A program made the translations under genes and the position numbers. Positions 1-6,787 of a stretch of 8,552 nt of DNA are shown piece by piece. This DNA is from Syntrophomonadaceae bacterium (lineage in GTDB: Bacteria; Bacillota; Dethiobacteria; DTU022). The stretch covers positions 1 through 8,552 of the forward strand of contig SKZS01000185.1 in the NCBI GenBank assembly GCA_007127255.1. Reading direction: 5' to 3'. The notes beneath the pieces were generated by a model, which saw only the letters and a list, made by a program, of their open reading frames with translations, did not search any database and was not told where the DNA came from. Every line of letters begins with the position of its first letter. Positions within the stretch are counted from its first letter, which is position 1.

Positions 1-108
1 AATCATTTCTTTTAATAGTTCCCGGGTCGCTTCACAAATATCTTCTGTATTATTTCCGACTGCCGTTGTTGCTCCCCTGATTCCCCGCACTGCTGTATTC
101 ATTTGCAT
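1..108 (-). CDS. aroH: Chorismate mutase, AroH class (N-terminal part, runs off the left edge)
   Basis: Only the first 36 codons are present. The enzyme converts chorismate to prephenate on the way to phenylalanine and tyrosine, in the cytoplasm. The translated start carries VRGIRGATT at residues 7-15, the hallmark N-terminus of the small trimeric AroH fold typified by Bacillus subtilis chorismate mutase. By that alignment Arg11 corresponds to the active-site Arg7 of the Bacillus enzyme. It is followed by an amphipathic helix (residues about 21-36) as in the family. ATG at 108 is preferred because a GGGAG ribosome site lies about 11 nt upstream; a second ATG two codons later is possible. The gene follows rluB by 80 nt with no terminator visible between them, so it may be the last visible member of the same operon. 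The remaining catalytic residues lie outside the window. Confidence 0.88.
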   Translation of the reverse strand, partial: MQMNTAVRGIRGATTAVGNNTEDICEATRELLKEMI

Positions 109-188
109 TCAAAAAATTACTCCCGGCAGAAAGTTAAAGCATCAAAGCATTATTATTCTCTCATTAATACCGTTATTTTGCAAGCTTC

Positions 189-914
189 TTAACTCTGCAG
201 GCCGACAAGACGGTACAAAGCATTGACTTCCCGTTTATCAAGATGACGATATGCCCCTTTCTTAAGGCGGCCGGTTTTTAAGCCGGCAAAACTATCACGG
301 CGCAGGGTCCTGACAGGGTGACCGATAGCTGAACACATTTTTTTGACCTGTCTTTTTTTGCCTTCAATGATCATTATTTCTAAGAGTGCCGTGGTTTTTA
401 CCGGATCCCTTTTGATAAGTTTAATTCTGGCCGGGGCGGTCTTATCACCTTCAATGATCAAACCGCGGCTCATCTTATCTATTGCTTCTTTCTGCGGTAT
501 ACCTTCAACCCATGCTTTGTAAACTTTCTCCACTTCAAAACGCGGGTGCATCAGACGGTGGGCCAGTTCTCCGTCATTTGTCATCAGCAGCACGCCGCTG
601 GTGTCGGCATCCAGGCGGCCCACGGGATAAAGCCGTGCTTCTATATCTGCGACCAATTCTGTTACAATCGGCCGATCATGTGTATCATGAGCTGTAGAAA
701 TATAACCCTGCGGTTTATTGAGAAGCAGGTATACTTTTTTCTCGGGGCCTTCAATTATGCTGCCGTCAACTGTTACCAAATCGCCCTCGTTAACTCTAAC
801 TTCAGGCTTTTCTGCAATAATTCCGTTAACTGCAATTCGTCCTTCGTAGATCATAGTTTCAGCCCGACGGCGGGATGCAACCCCGGCAGATGCCAGGTAC
901 TTAGCCAGGCGCAT
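189..914 (-). CDS. rluB: 23S rRNA pseudouridine synthase, RluB/RsuA family
   Basis: 241 residues, normal for the family. It isomerises a uridine in rRNA; the RluB branch modifies helix 89 of 23S rRNA near the peptidyl transferase centre. Residues 1-48 form an S4 RNA-binding domain (MRLAKYLASAGVASRRRAE). The catalytic domain follows, with GRLDADTSG at 99-107, where Asp102 is the nucleophilic aspartate. The second family motif, EGKKRQVKKM at 185-194, is followed by GHPVRTLRR. ATG at 914 has AGAGG upstream at good spacing, and only 15 nt separate it from the scpB stop, so it is probably co-transcribed. In B. subtilis and many clostridia rluB (ypuL) also lies downstream of scpAB, usually with dacB, spmA and spmB between; here it is adjacent. 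RluB is favoured over RsuA from this context, but the exact target uridine cannot be read from sequence alone. Confidence 0.93.
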   Translation of the reverse strand: MRLAKYLASAGVASRRRAETMIYEGRIAVNGIIAEKPEVRVNEGDLVTVDGSIIEGPEKKVYLLLNKPQGYISTAHDTHDRPIVTELVADIEARLYPVGRLDADTSGVLLMTNDGELAHRLMHPRFEVEKVYKAWVEGIPQKEAIDKMSRGLIIEGDKTAPARIKLIKRDPVKTTALLEIMIIEGKKRQVKKMCSAIGHPVRTLRRDSFAGLKTGRLKKGAYRHLDKREVNALYRLVGLQS

Positions 915-929
915 AGGGCAAAACCTCTT

Positions 930-1508
930 TTATTCCGTGCCGGATTGCTTCTCCGGCTCTTCGGTTTGATCGCTTGTCGTTTCTTTATATTCCTGGTTTT
1001 CAGTTTCCAGGGGGGGAAGTTCCTGTAGATCCATTAATCCAAAATACTTCAGAAAGTCAGGCGTCGTGCAGTAAAGCAGGGGCCTTCCGGGACCTTCTTT
1101 GCGACCGCTAACCCTGATTAATTTACGCTTTAAAAGATTCTCTAAAACGTGTTCGCTTCTTACTCCGCGAATAGACTCTATTTCAATCCTGGTTACCGGC
1201 TGCTTGTAAGCAATAATCGCCAGCGCTTCGAGGGCAGCGGGAGTCAGGTAACTGGAAACATCTTCACTGAAAGCTTTTTCCAGGTGAGGGGCCAATTCAG
1301 GAACTGTTCCCATTTGAAAGCCGCCTGCCATTTCAAAAATCTGCAGACCACGTTCAGCTTCATTAAATTCATTTTTCAGTTCCCGGACCAGTTCTGAAGC
1401 CTCTTCAGGGGTAGTCGAAAGGACTGCCGCAAGACGGTCGGGTTTAACCGGCTCTTCAATTAAAAACAGCAGGGCTTCAATCGTCTTCTTCTGTTCTTCC
1501 TTCTCCAC
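930..1508 (-). CDS. scpB: Segregation and condensation protein B
   Basis: ScpB is the kite subunit that, with ScpA, bridges the SMC ATPase into the bacterial condensin-like complex on the nucleoid. From the chosen start it is 192 residues, usual for the family. Two winged-helix regions are visible: an N-terminal one at about 5-75 and a second at about 85-160. The second contains the family signature LTPAALEALAIIAYKQPVTR (88-107), then RGVRSE and GRKEGPGRPLLY. The C-terminus is an acidic, low-complexity tail. The frame stays open upstream to 1661, but that extension lies inside scpA and does not resemble ScpB. AAAGGAGG at 1522-1515 lies 6 nt before a GTG at 1508, which I take as the start; the GTG at 1514 is directly against the ribosome site. 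The gene overlaps the scpA 3' end by 32 nt, consistent with translational coupling that balances complex subunits. Confidence 0.94.
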   Translation of the reverse strand: MEKEEQKKTIEALLFLIEEPVKPDRLAAVLSTTPEEASELVRELKNEFNEAERGLQIFEMAGGFQMGTVPELAPHLEKAFSEDVSSYLTPAALEALAIIAYKQPVTRIEIESIRGVRSEHVLENLLKRKLIRVSGRKEGPGRPLLYCTTPDFLKYFGLMDLQELPPLETENQEYKETTSDQTEEPEKQSGTE

Positions 1509-2283
1509 TTTCACCCTCCTTTTGCAACGATTTGCGATATAAAGTAACCAGTATAGGTCCAAATATAGAATCCTGCAGCAAAATAACCTTGCGCTGTCTG
1601 GCCAGTTCCAGAAGGGCAATAAAGGTAACGATAAGCTCCCATAACCCTGAAGCGGTAACAAATTCTTTCATCGGTACTGCCCGCTGCTGCTTTTGAAGCA
1701 GAGATTCAATATAGTTTGATTTCTCGGAAACAACAAAATCTTCCACAGCATTGAAAGTGGTAACATATGCATCGGTTGAAGTAACTTCAGCAAAACGGCG
1801 CATAATTTCACTTAAGTGATCGGCTCCCTCCCAGATAGTATAAACAGACTCCTGCCGGGTAAAAACCATCACCTTCTGCCCCCCCGTGGAACGCAAGTAA
1901 ATTTTCTGCTGTTCATCTTCTCTTTTTTGTAAGTAGAGGGCCAGTTCTTTAAAGGCGCGATATTCCTCGAGGCGCTTGAAGAGTTCTTCGGCAGTGTTAA
2001 TCTCGAACATCTCTTCTTCCTCTTCCTGTTCTTCTTCACGGGGTGCGCGGGGCAGCAGCAGTTTTGACTTCAGGCGCAGGAGGGTTGCCGCCATTACCAA
2101 AAACTCGCTCGCTATATCCAGGTTTAACTCTTTCATTGACTGCAGGTACTCCAGGTACTGGTCTGTAATCTCGGCAATAGAAATAGACCAGATATCGACC
2201 TCCGCTTTCTTGATAAGATGAAAGAGGAGATCAAATGGCCCTTCAAACGTAGGAAGTTTTATTCTATATTCAGCCTGCTGCAT
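1477..2283 (-). CDS. scpA: Segregation and condensation protein A (kleisin)
   Basis: ScpA is the kleisin subunit of the SMC-ScpA-ScpB complex, closing the SMC ring and binding an ScpB dimer. The protein is 268 residues. The N-terminal helical domain that contacts the SMC neck is evident from FEGPFDLLFHLIKKAEVDI (13-31), continuing to about residue 79 with MAATLLRLKSKLLLP. A very acidic stretch (83-91, Glu-rich) begins the central linker and ScpB-binding segment. The C-terminal winged helix that binds the SMC head is at about 205-252 (FIALLELARQRKV). ATG at 2283 is 4 nt after the trpS stop, and the GAGG ribosome site overlaps the last trpS codons (AGG encodes its final arginine), so the two genes are tightly coupled. 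The 3' end carries the scpB ribosome site. The Glu run gives a pyrimidine-rich plus strand near 2000-2040 that is only a coding effect. Confidence 0.95.
   Translation of the reverse strand: MQQAEYRIKLPTFEGPFDLLFHLIKKAEVDIWSISIAEITDQYLEYLQSMKELNLDIASEFLVMAATLLRLKSKLLLPRAPREEEQEEEEEMFEINTAEELFKRLEEYRAFKELALYLQKREDEQQKIYLRSTGGQKVMVFTRQESVYTIWEGADHLSEIMRRFAEVTSTDAYVTTFNAVEDFVVSEKSNYIESLLQKQQRAVPMKEFVTASGLWELIVTFIALLELARQRKVILLQDSIFGPILVTLYRKSLQKEGESGEGRTEEDD
1515..1522 (-). promoter_or_regulatory. Strong ribosome binding site for scpB, inside the scpA coding region
   Basis: The minus strand reads AAAGGAGG, close to the perfect anti-16S complement. It is followed by two in-frame GTG codons at 0 nt and 6 nt spacing. 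The second (1508) has workable spacing and decides the scpB start. The site lies wholly within the last codons of scpA. Confidence 0.75.
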
Positions 2284-2287
2284 TTTT

Positions 2288-3274
2288 TTACCTCAAGCCA
2301 ATCTTCTGGTATACCTGCTGCAGTTTATTTTCTGCATAAGCCTCGGCGCGCTCTGCGCCCCTGGCAAGCATTTGATCCAGGTAACCCTCTTCACCGGTTA
2401 GCTCAAAATATCTTTCCTGCAGGGGCCGCAGGTTTTCAATAATTACTTCCGCCAGCTGCTCTTTCAGGTCCTTATAGCTCTTGCCGGCAAAATGGTTTTC
2501 AATATCCACGCGTTCCTTTCCTGTTAAAAGCTGATATATTGATAACAGGTTATATATACCCGGGCGTTTCTCGTCAAAACGGATCTCACGCAGCGAATCT
2601 GTAGTCGCTCTTTTTACCTTGGCGCGAATTTGATCCGGGGAATCCAGTAAAAATATTGAATCGTCTTTTTTTTCTTCGCTCTTGCTCATCTTTTTTTCAG
2701 GGTTGGATAAACCCATAACTCTTCCGCCAAGCGGGGGGATAAAGGACTCGGGAAGAATAAATACTTCCCCGTAGCGATAATTAAAACGCTGGGCTATATC
2801 GCGGCTCAACTCTACATGCTGCTTTTGATCTTCACCAACCGGGACAAGGTGCGTATCGTAAAGCAGGATATCCGCTGCCTGCAAAACAGGGTAGTCGAAC
2901 AAGCCGACGCTAACCTCTTCTTTTTGCTGTTCCGATTTCTCCTTAAACTGGGTCATGCGGTGAAGCCAACCCATCGGTGTAATGCAGTTAAGCAGCCAGG
3001 CCAATTCGGAATGAGCCCTGACATGAGACTGGACAAAGACTACCGAATCTTCCTCATCGATGCCGGCAGCAAACAGGAGCCCCGCTACTTCCCTGATATT
3101 AGCTCTCAACACAGACGGATCCTGGGGAACGGTTATCGTGTGTAAATCTACTACACAGAAATAATTGCTGTACTGTTTTTGCATGCTTACCCAGTTTTTA
3201 ATCGCACCCAGGTAGTTGCCTAAATGCAAGTTTCCTGAAGCCTGTATCCCTGAAAAGACTCTCTTTTTCTCCAT
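2288..3274 (-). CDS. trpS: Tryptophanyl-tRNA synthetase
   Basis: This class I aminoacyl-tRNA synthetase charges tRNA-Trp using ATP. It is 328 residues, the usual length of compact bacterial TrpRS. The HIGH-type signature is at 14-20 (GNLHLGN) within SGIQASGNLHLGNYLGAI, and KMSKS is intact at 195-199. GEDQKQHVELSRDIAQRFN at 147-165 is the conserved ATP/tRNA-facing segment. FDYPVLQAADILLYD (126-140) resembles the proteobacterial/clostridial form, with Gln132 where several well-studied enzymes have Met. ATG at 3274 has AGGAGG at 3290-3285 with a 10-nt spacer. The gene lies 34 nt after the M50 protease gene and 4 nt before scpA. No T-box leader or terminator-antiterminator can be fitted in the short upstream gap, so it is probably not regulated by tRNA charging here but read through from upstream. 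Confidence 0.97.
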   Translation of the reverse strand: MEKKRVFSGIQASGNLHLGNYLGAIKNWVSMQKQYSNYFCVVDLHTITVPQDPSVLRANIREVAGLLFAAGIDEEDSVVFVQSHVRAHSELAWLLNCITPMGWLHRMTQFKEKSEQQKEEVSVGLFDYPVLQAADILLYDTHLVPVGEDQKQHVELSRDIAQRFNYRYGEVFILPESFIPPLGGRVMGLSNPEKKMSKSEEKKDDSIFLLDSPDQIRAKVKRATTDSLREIRFDEKRPGIYNLLSIYQLLTGKERVDIENHFAGKSYKDLKEQLAEVIIENLRPLQERYFELTGEEGYLDQMLARGAERAEAYAENKLQQVYQKIGLR

Positions 3275-3308
3275 TTAATCATTTCCTCCTGTCCTGGTTA
3301 TCGGCTGC

Positions 3309-3947
3309 TTATAGGCCGGGAATTAAACTTATAATCCAACTGTAAAATACAAAAACTGCACTGGCTACAGGAAATAGAATCATCCTGAAAACACCGGTAA
3401 AAATAAGGGCGAGCAGAATTAACGGGGCATAACGTTCAATTTGGTTGTAAAGCTCAAGGTTTGCATCGGAAAGAAACGACATTAAAATTTTTGAACCGTC
3501 CAGCGGTGGGATTGGAAACAGGTTGAAAATCGCCAGGTAGACATTTATCATAATCAATTGCTCCATAAAGTTATATAAAAGCCCGCCAAAACCGATCAGG
3601 CCGGCATTAAGCATAAATGCAAATAACAGCATGGCTACAAAGCCAAGGATAAGGTTGGACAGCGGCCCGGCAAATGATACCCAGCGCAGACCTGAACGAT
3701 AGCGGTTAAAGTTGATCGGGTTAATCGGAACCGGTTTAGCCCAGCCGAAACCAACAAGAAGAATCATCAACGAGCCAATCGGATCAAGATGATTTATTGG
3801 GTTTAAGTTCATCCGACCATGTTTTTCAGCCGTGGCATCGCCAAAATGGTAAGCCATGCGAGCATGGGCAAATTCGTGAATGGTGATTACTATCAGCAAA
3901 ACAGGAATTCTTAAAATAATGGTAATCGGGTCTTGACCAAAAATCAT
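3309..3947 (-). CDS. Site-2-type zinc metalloprotease, M50 family (small, no PDZ or CBS domain)
   Basis: An integral membrane protease of 212 residues from the chosen start. HEFAH at 24-28 supplies the zinc ligands His24 and His28 and the catalytic Glu25, embedded in the first membrane segment (about 9-30). The third ligand is Asp150 in NLFPIPPLDGSK (142-153). Between them are RMNLNPINHLDPIG (45-58), FGWAKPVPINP (67-77) and FAGPLSNL (92-99), all typical of the minimal S2P branch widespread in Firmicutes. Further hydrophobic segments lie at about 95-118, 126-147, 173-190 and 190-210. The frame opens at a TTG at 3977, inside the preceding gene, but ATG at 3947 has AAGGA 8 nt upstream and starts 1 nt after the preceding stop, so it is preferred. 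Substrates of this branch are generally not known. Close linkage to trpS and scpAB is a recurring gene order and does not itself reveal the substrate. Confidence 0.92.
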   Translation of the reverse strand: MIFGQDPITIILRIPVLLIVITIHEFAHARMAYHFGDATAEKHGRMNLNPINHLDPIGSLMILLVGFGWAKPVPINPINFNRYRSGLRWVSFAGPLSNLILGFVAMLLFAFMLNAGLIGFGGLLYNFMEQLIMINVYLAIFNLFPIPPLDGSKILMSFLSDANLELYNQIERYAPLILLALIFTGVFRMILFPVASAVFVFYSWIISLIPGL

Positions 3948-3948
3948 T

Positions 3949-6621
3949 TTATTCGTCCTTTCCCTTCTCGGCTTCAAGGTAATTTATAACGTAATTAAGT
4001 TCTTCCTGTGGGGTACGAACTTCCCCGTCCAGGACAGCCTGTTTGAGACTGTCAATAATTTTTCGGTAAAGAGGACCCGGCTTTATGCCAAGCTCTTTCA
4101 AATCTCCACCCCTTAACCTGGGCCTGATATAACGCAGACCATCCATGTAAAGCTTAAGATGCTCCCGGACTTTTTTCCTCTCGGTCAGGGCATAAGCCAG
4201 GAGGATAGCCTCCACTGAAAGAGGTTCCAGGTGGTTAACCACATCACTGGGATTCAGATCGGACTGATCGAGCTTTTTCAGGACGGCGGGAGCTTCCCTG
4301 CAAGCTTTCAGAACAATCGATGCCCTTTCACGCGAAAGATTTGCCTTTCTTATTATAGCAGACCGATCTGCAGATTCCAAACGATAGAACAGGCCGCTTA
4401 AATAAGCAAGTTCTGAATTAGGATCTTCTTCCCAGCCCCGGCTTTCAACCCAGCTGAGAATTTCCTCCAACCGAAACAGCAGCTTCCAGGTATGATCATC
4501 CGCCTTGACCTGTGGGTAAAGCAATGGCAGTATATTAAGCTCTGCAAACCGCTTTAATATTTTAACAGGTGACGGTTCTTTGTAAATCAACTTTAGTTCC
4601 TGGTATAACCTCTGCCTGCTCACTTTTTCTAAAACCTTTTTTTCAATCGCTTTATGAATTAAATCGAGGGTTTTCGTTTCGATGACAAAATTATAGCGCT
4701 GTTCAAAACGGACAGCACGCAATATTCGCAACGGATCATCTACAAAGCTTAGCTGGTAAAGTGCCCTGATAAGACGATTTTCAAGATCTTTCTTCCCGTT
4801 ATAATAATCATAAAACTCGCCATAATGTTCAGCTTCAAGCGAGCAGGCCATAGTGTTAATTGTAAAATCGCGCCTGAAAAGATCATTTTTTAAGCTTGAC
4901 TTTTCCACCCTGGGCAGCGCCGCCGGCGATATATAGAACTCCTTACGAGCTGAAACAAGATCAAGTCTTAACCCATCGGGCAAATCAAGTGAAGCTGTCC
5001 CGAATTGTTCAAAGTGCCTCACACTACCGCCCAGCAGTTTCTGAAGTTCAAAGGCAAACTCTACGGCATCACCGAGCACTACAAAATCAAGATCTTTTTC
5101 CGGGGTATGCTTTAGCAGAAGATCCCTGATAATGCCCCCAACCAGGTAGATTTTTATTTCTTCCCTTTCAGCAAGCCTGCTGACCTTAATTAGTAACCGC
5201 TGCATTTCCCCGGGCAGTTCGTTGTTAAGTAAAGATGACAGGTTCAATAACTCACCTTCATCCGACTCCTCCGCCGAATCACGACGCACTGGATCATTCC
5301 CGCCATTTTTCCTTATCTTTAAGGAGCGACCTCTACGATCAAAATAACTCAAGTAACGCAGGATGTCAGAGCGGGTCACTATCCCAACAAGGCTGTCGTC
5401 TTTATCAACAATCGGAACCCGACCTATATTTTCTTCAACCATCAGGCGTCGCAAATCATTTAAAGACTGATCCGGGGTAGCGGTGATCAATTCCCTGGTC
5501 ATAAAACCTTTTACCGGGGCATGAGCCAGTTCACTGCGCAGTCCTTTCCGAAGATCGCGGCGGGATATTATACCGACCAGGCGGTTATCTTCTACAACAG
5601 GGCATCCCTTAAAACTGTGCTCTGCTAAAAGATCATCAGCCTCGGCAACAGTTATGTCACTTTTAACAGTAAAAACCGGTTTTGAAGCGACCTTATCGGC
5701 AGTCAGGGCCGGCGGCAGATAATATTTAAGAAATTCAACAAGCTGTTTTTTAACCTCTTCAGCCTCAACCCCTTTGAAATGGGCGGAAACTACACTGGAA
5801 TAACCTTTAACATTAAAAGGCGCCAGCAGCTCAAGCAGATTCAAGTCTTCATCCCTGGAGCGGGCGGCCAGGTAAATATTCTCGGTCATCTGGATAATAA
5901 CAATGGTCAAGCCGGCATCCTCTATCTCATCAAGAAGCTGCAATAAAACTGCAGCGCCGATTACATATTCATCAAGGACTGTCGTGCTGATAAGAACACG
6001 ACGCTGGTTTATCTCAAAGAATTCGCTGTTACGAATTAACTTTTCTAATAGTTCTTTTTGAGCATCAGTTAATGGCGACCGCAGGTATTCCTGGATCAAT
6101 CTGGTACTGGGACTGCATCCCCATAGATATGCTACAGCACGGGCATCCCTGGCTGTAGTAATTTCATAAGTTAAGCAGCCGGTATCTTCATAGATACCGA
6201 GAATAAACAGTGTAGCTTCGAATTCTGTCAGCTTTATTTTTCGCTCTCTTATTTCTTCCAGAAGTATAGTAGTAGTTGCACCCAGTGCCTCTATAACCTG
6301 GTAGTCAGCATTCATATCGGATTCCCCCGGGTGATGATCGTATACTGTCACCTGTTTTGCGCGATCGAGAATAGAAGACCATTTTCCCAGGCGATTTTTT
6401 TGGTTGGTATCGACGACCACAACTGAATTAATACCTTTGTCCAGTTCACCTGGCTCGCTTAATGGCAGCAGGTCCCGGTAAAGATTAATAAATGATCGAA
6501 CATTTGGCTGTAAAGGCTCGGGCATAATGATTACGCTTCCGGGGTTAAGCTTTGCCGCCGCTGCAAGCGAAGCCAAAGCATCAAAATCACCGTTTTCATG
6601 GGTAATTACAACATTTACCAT
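3949..6621 (-). CDS. Four-part fusion: DHH/DHHA1 phosphoesterase, CBS pair, tRNA nucleotidyltransferase/poly(A) polymerase
   Basis: 890 residues. Residues 1-160 are a DHH phosphoesterase domain with the metal motifs present: THENGDFDALAS (7-18), VVVVDT (67-72), DHHP (95-98), YEDTGCL (144-150). A DHHA1-like domain spans about 205-300, but its usual glycine-rich GGHP motif is replaced (residues 269-280). Two CBS domains follow at about 313-368 and 373-427, normally sensors of adenine nucleotides. After a charged linker (428-458) comes a class II nucleotidyltransferase: LVGGIIRDLL (493-502), catalytic Asp510 and Asp512 (KDLDFVV), RRDFTIN (583-589), DDPLRILRAVRF (628-639), then RNA-binding helices and a C-terminal GGDLKELGIKPG (838-849). 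The family adds A or CCA to tRNA 3' ends or makes poly(A); which applies is not decided by sequence. The DHH half resembles NrnA-type nanoRNases. ATG at 6621 has only a weak GAGTGG site. Probable first gene of the operon. Confidence 0.92.
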   Translation of the reverse strand: MVNVVITHENGDFDALASLAAAAKLNPGSVIIMPEPLQPNVRSFINLYRDLLPLSEPGELDKGINSVVVVDTNQKNRLGKWSSILDRAKQVTVYDHHPGESDMNADYQVIEALGATTTILLEEIRERKIKLTEFEATLFILGIYEDTGCLTYEITTARDARAVAYLWGCSPSTRLIQEYLRSPLTDAQKELLEKLIRNSEFFEINQRRVLISTTVLDEYVIGAAVLLQLLDEIEDAGLTIVIIQMTENIYLAARSRDEDLNLLELLAPFNVKGYSSVVSAHFKGVEAEEVKKQLVEFLKYYLPPALTADKVASKPVFTVKSDITVAEADDLLAEHSFKGCPVVEDNRLVGIISRRDLRKGLRSELAHAPVKGFMTRELITATPDQSLNDLRRLMVEENIGRVPIVDKDDSLVGIVTRSDILRYLSYFDRRGRSLKIRKNGGNDPVRRDSAEESDEGELLNLSSLLNNELPGEMQRLLIKVSRLAEREEIKIYLVGGIIRDLLLKHTPEKDLDFVVLGDAVEFAFELQKLLGGSVRHFEQFGTASLDLPDGLRLDLVSARKEFYISPAALPRVEKSSLKNDLFRRDFTINTMACSLEAEHYGEFYDYYNGKKDLENRLIRALYQLSFVDDPLRILRAVRFEQRYNFVIETKTLDLIHKAIEKKVLEKVSRQRLYQELKLIYKEPSPVKILKRFAELNILPLLYPQVKADDHTWKLLFRLEEILSWVESRGWEEDPNSELAYLSGLFYRLESADRSAIIRKANLSRERASIVLKACREAPAVLKKLDQSDLNPSDVVNHLEPLSVEAILLAYALTERKKVREHLKLYMDGLRYIRPRLRGGDLKELGIKPGPLYRKIIDSLKQAVLDGEVRTPQEELNYVINYLEAEKGKDE

Positions 6622-6728
6622 CTAGTTACCACTCTTTCATATAATCTAATATTGAAAGAAAAATATCTCGATACCTGCAGAAGAAATAGTAAACCTTGAG
6701 TACTCCAGAAGCGGCATTACGGGGAAAC

Positions 6729-6757
6729 AGAATATACCACGTAAATAATCTTGTAAA
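6729..6757 (-). promoter_or_regulatory. Candidate sigma-A-type promoter for the downstream operon
   Basis: Minus strand TTTACA (6757-6752) is separated by 17 nt from TATTCT (6734-6729). The overlapping TATATT (6736-6731) would be a better -10 but leaves a 15-nt spacer. The site lies in the only sizeable gap before the 890-residue gene and downstream of the xerD stop, where an operon promoter would be expected. The match is moderate, and the leader would be about 100 nt. Confidence 0.35.
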
Positions 6758-6767
6758 ACAGGCTTGA

Positions 6768-6783
6768 CAGTAAGGATTTACTG
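6768..6783 (-). terminator. Small hairpin 5 nt after the xerD stop, possible weak terminator
   Basis: A perfect 6-bp inverted repeat, CAGTAA and TTACTG, with a 4-nt loop begins 5 nt after the stop of xerD. The stem has only two G-C pairs, and the following T run (TGTTTTAC) begins about 9 nt after it, so efficient intrinsic termination is doubtful. It could instead protect the 3' end or be chance. Confidence 0.25.
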
Positions 6784-6787
6784 CAGA

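Noticed and set aside
546..1028. 160-codon open frame on the plus strand
   Set aside because: It lies antisense to rluB and the scpB end, both of which have clear family motifs. The translation is Cys/Phe-rich with no recognisable domain and no good ribosome site. It is a shadow frame.
1509..1661. N-terminal extension of scpB to an ATG at 1661
   Set aside because: The extra 51 residues lie inside scpA, are hydrophobic and unlike any ScpB. A strong ribosome site at 1522-1515 marks the internal GTG start.
1990..2045. Pyrimidine-rich CTT/TTC tract resembling a microsatellite
   Set aside because: It encodes the acidic Glu-rich linker of ScpA, with mixed GAA and GAG codons, so it is a composition effect and not a tandem repeat.
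2873..2884. Gln132 in TrpRS where several characterised enzymes have Met near the tryptophan pocket
   Set aside because: The Gln form of this segment is, to my recollection, common among bacterial TrpRS proteins, so it is probably normal variation rather than a sign of inhibitor resistance.
3948..3977. TTG start of the M50 protease overlapping the preceding gene
   Set aside because: It would add ten charged residues ahead of the first membrane segment, and the ATG at 3947 has a well-spaced AAGGA. The ATG fits the family's usual N-terminus.
6764..6769. Perfect TTGACA on the plus strand, promoter -35 candidate
   Set aside because: The hexamer 17 nt downstream is ATCAGG, no -10-like sequence is at suitable spacing, and the plus strand has no gene to serve. 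The sequence overlaps the hairpin after xerD.
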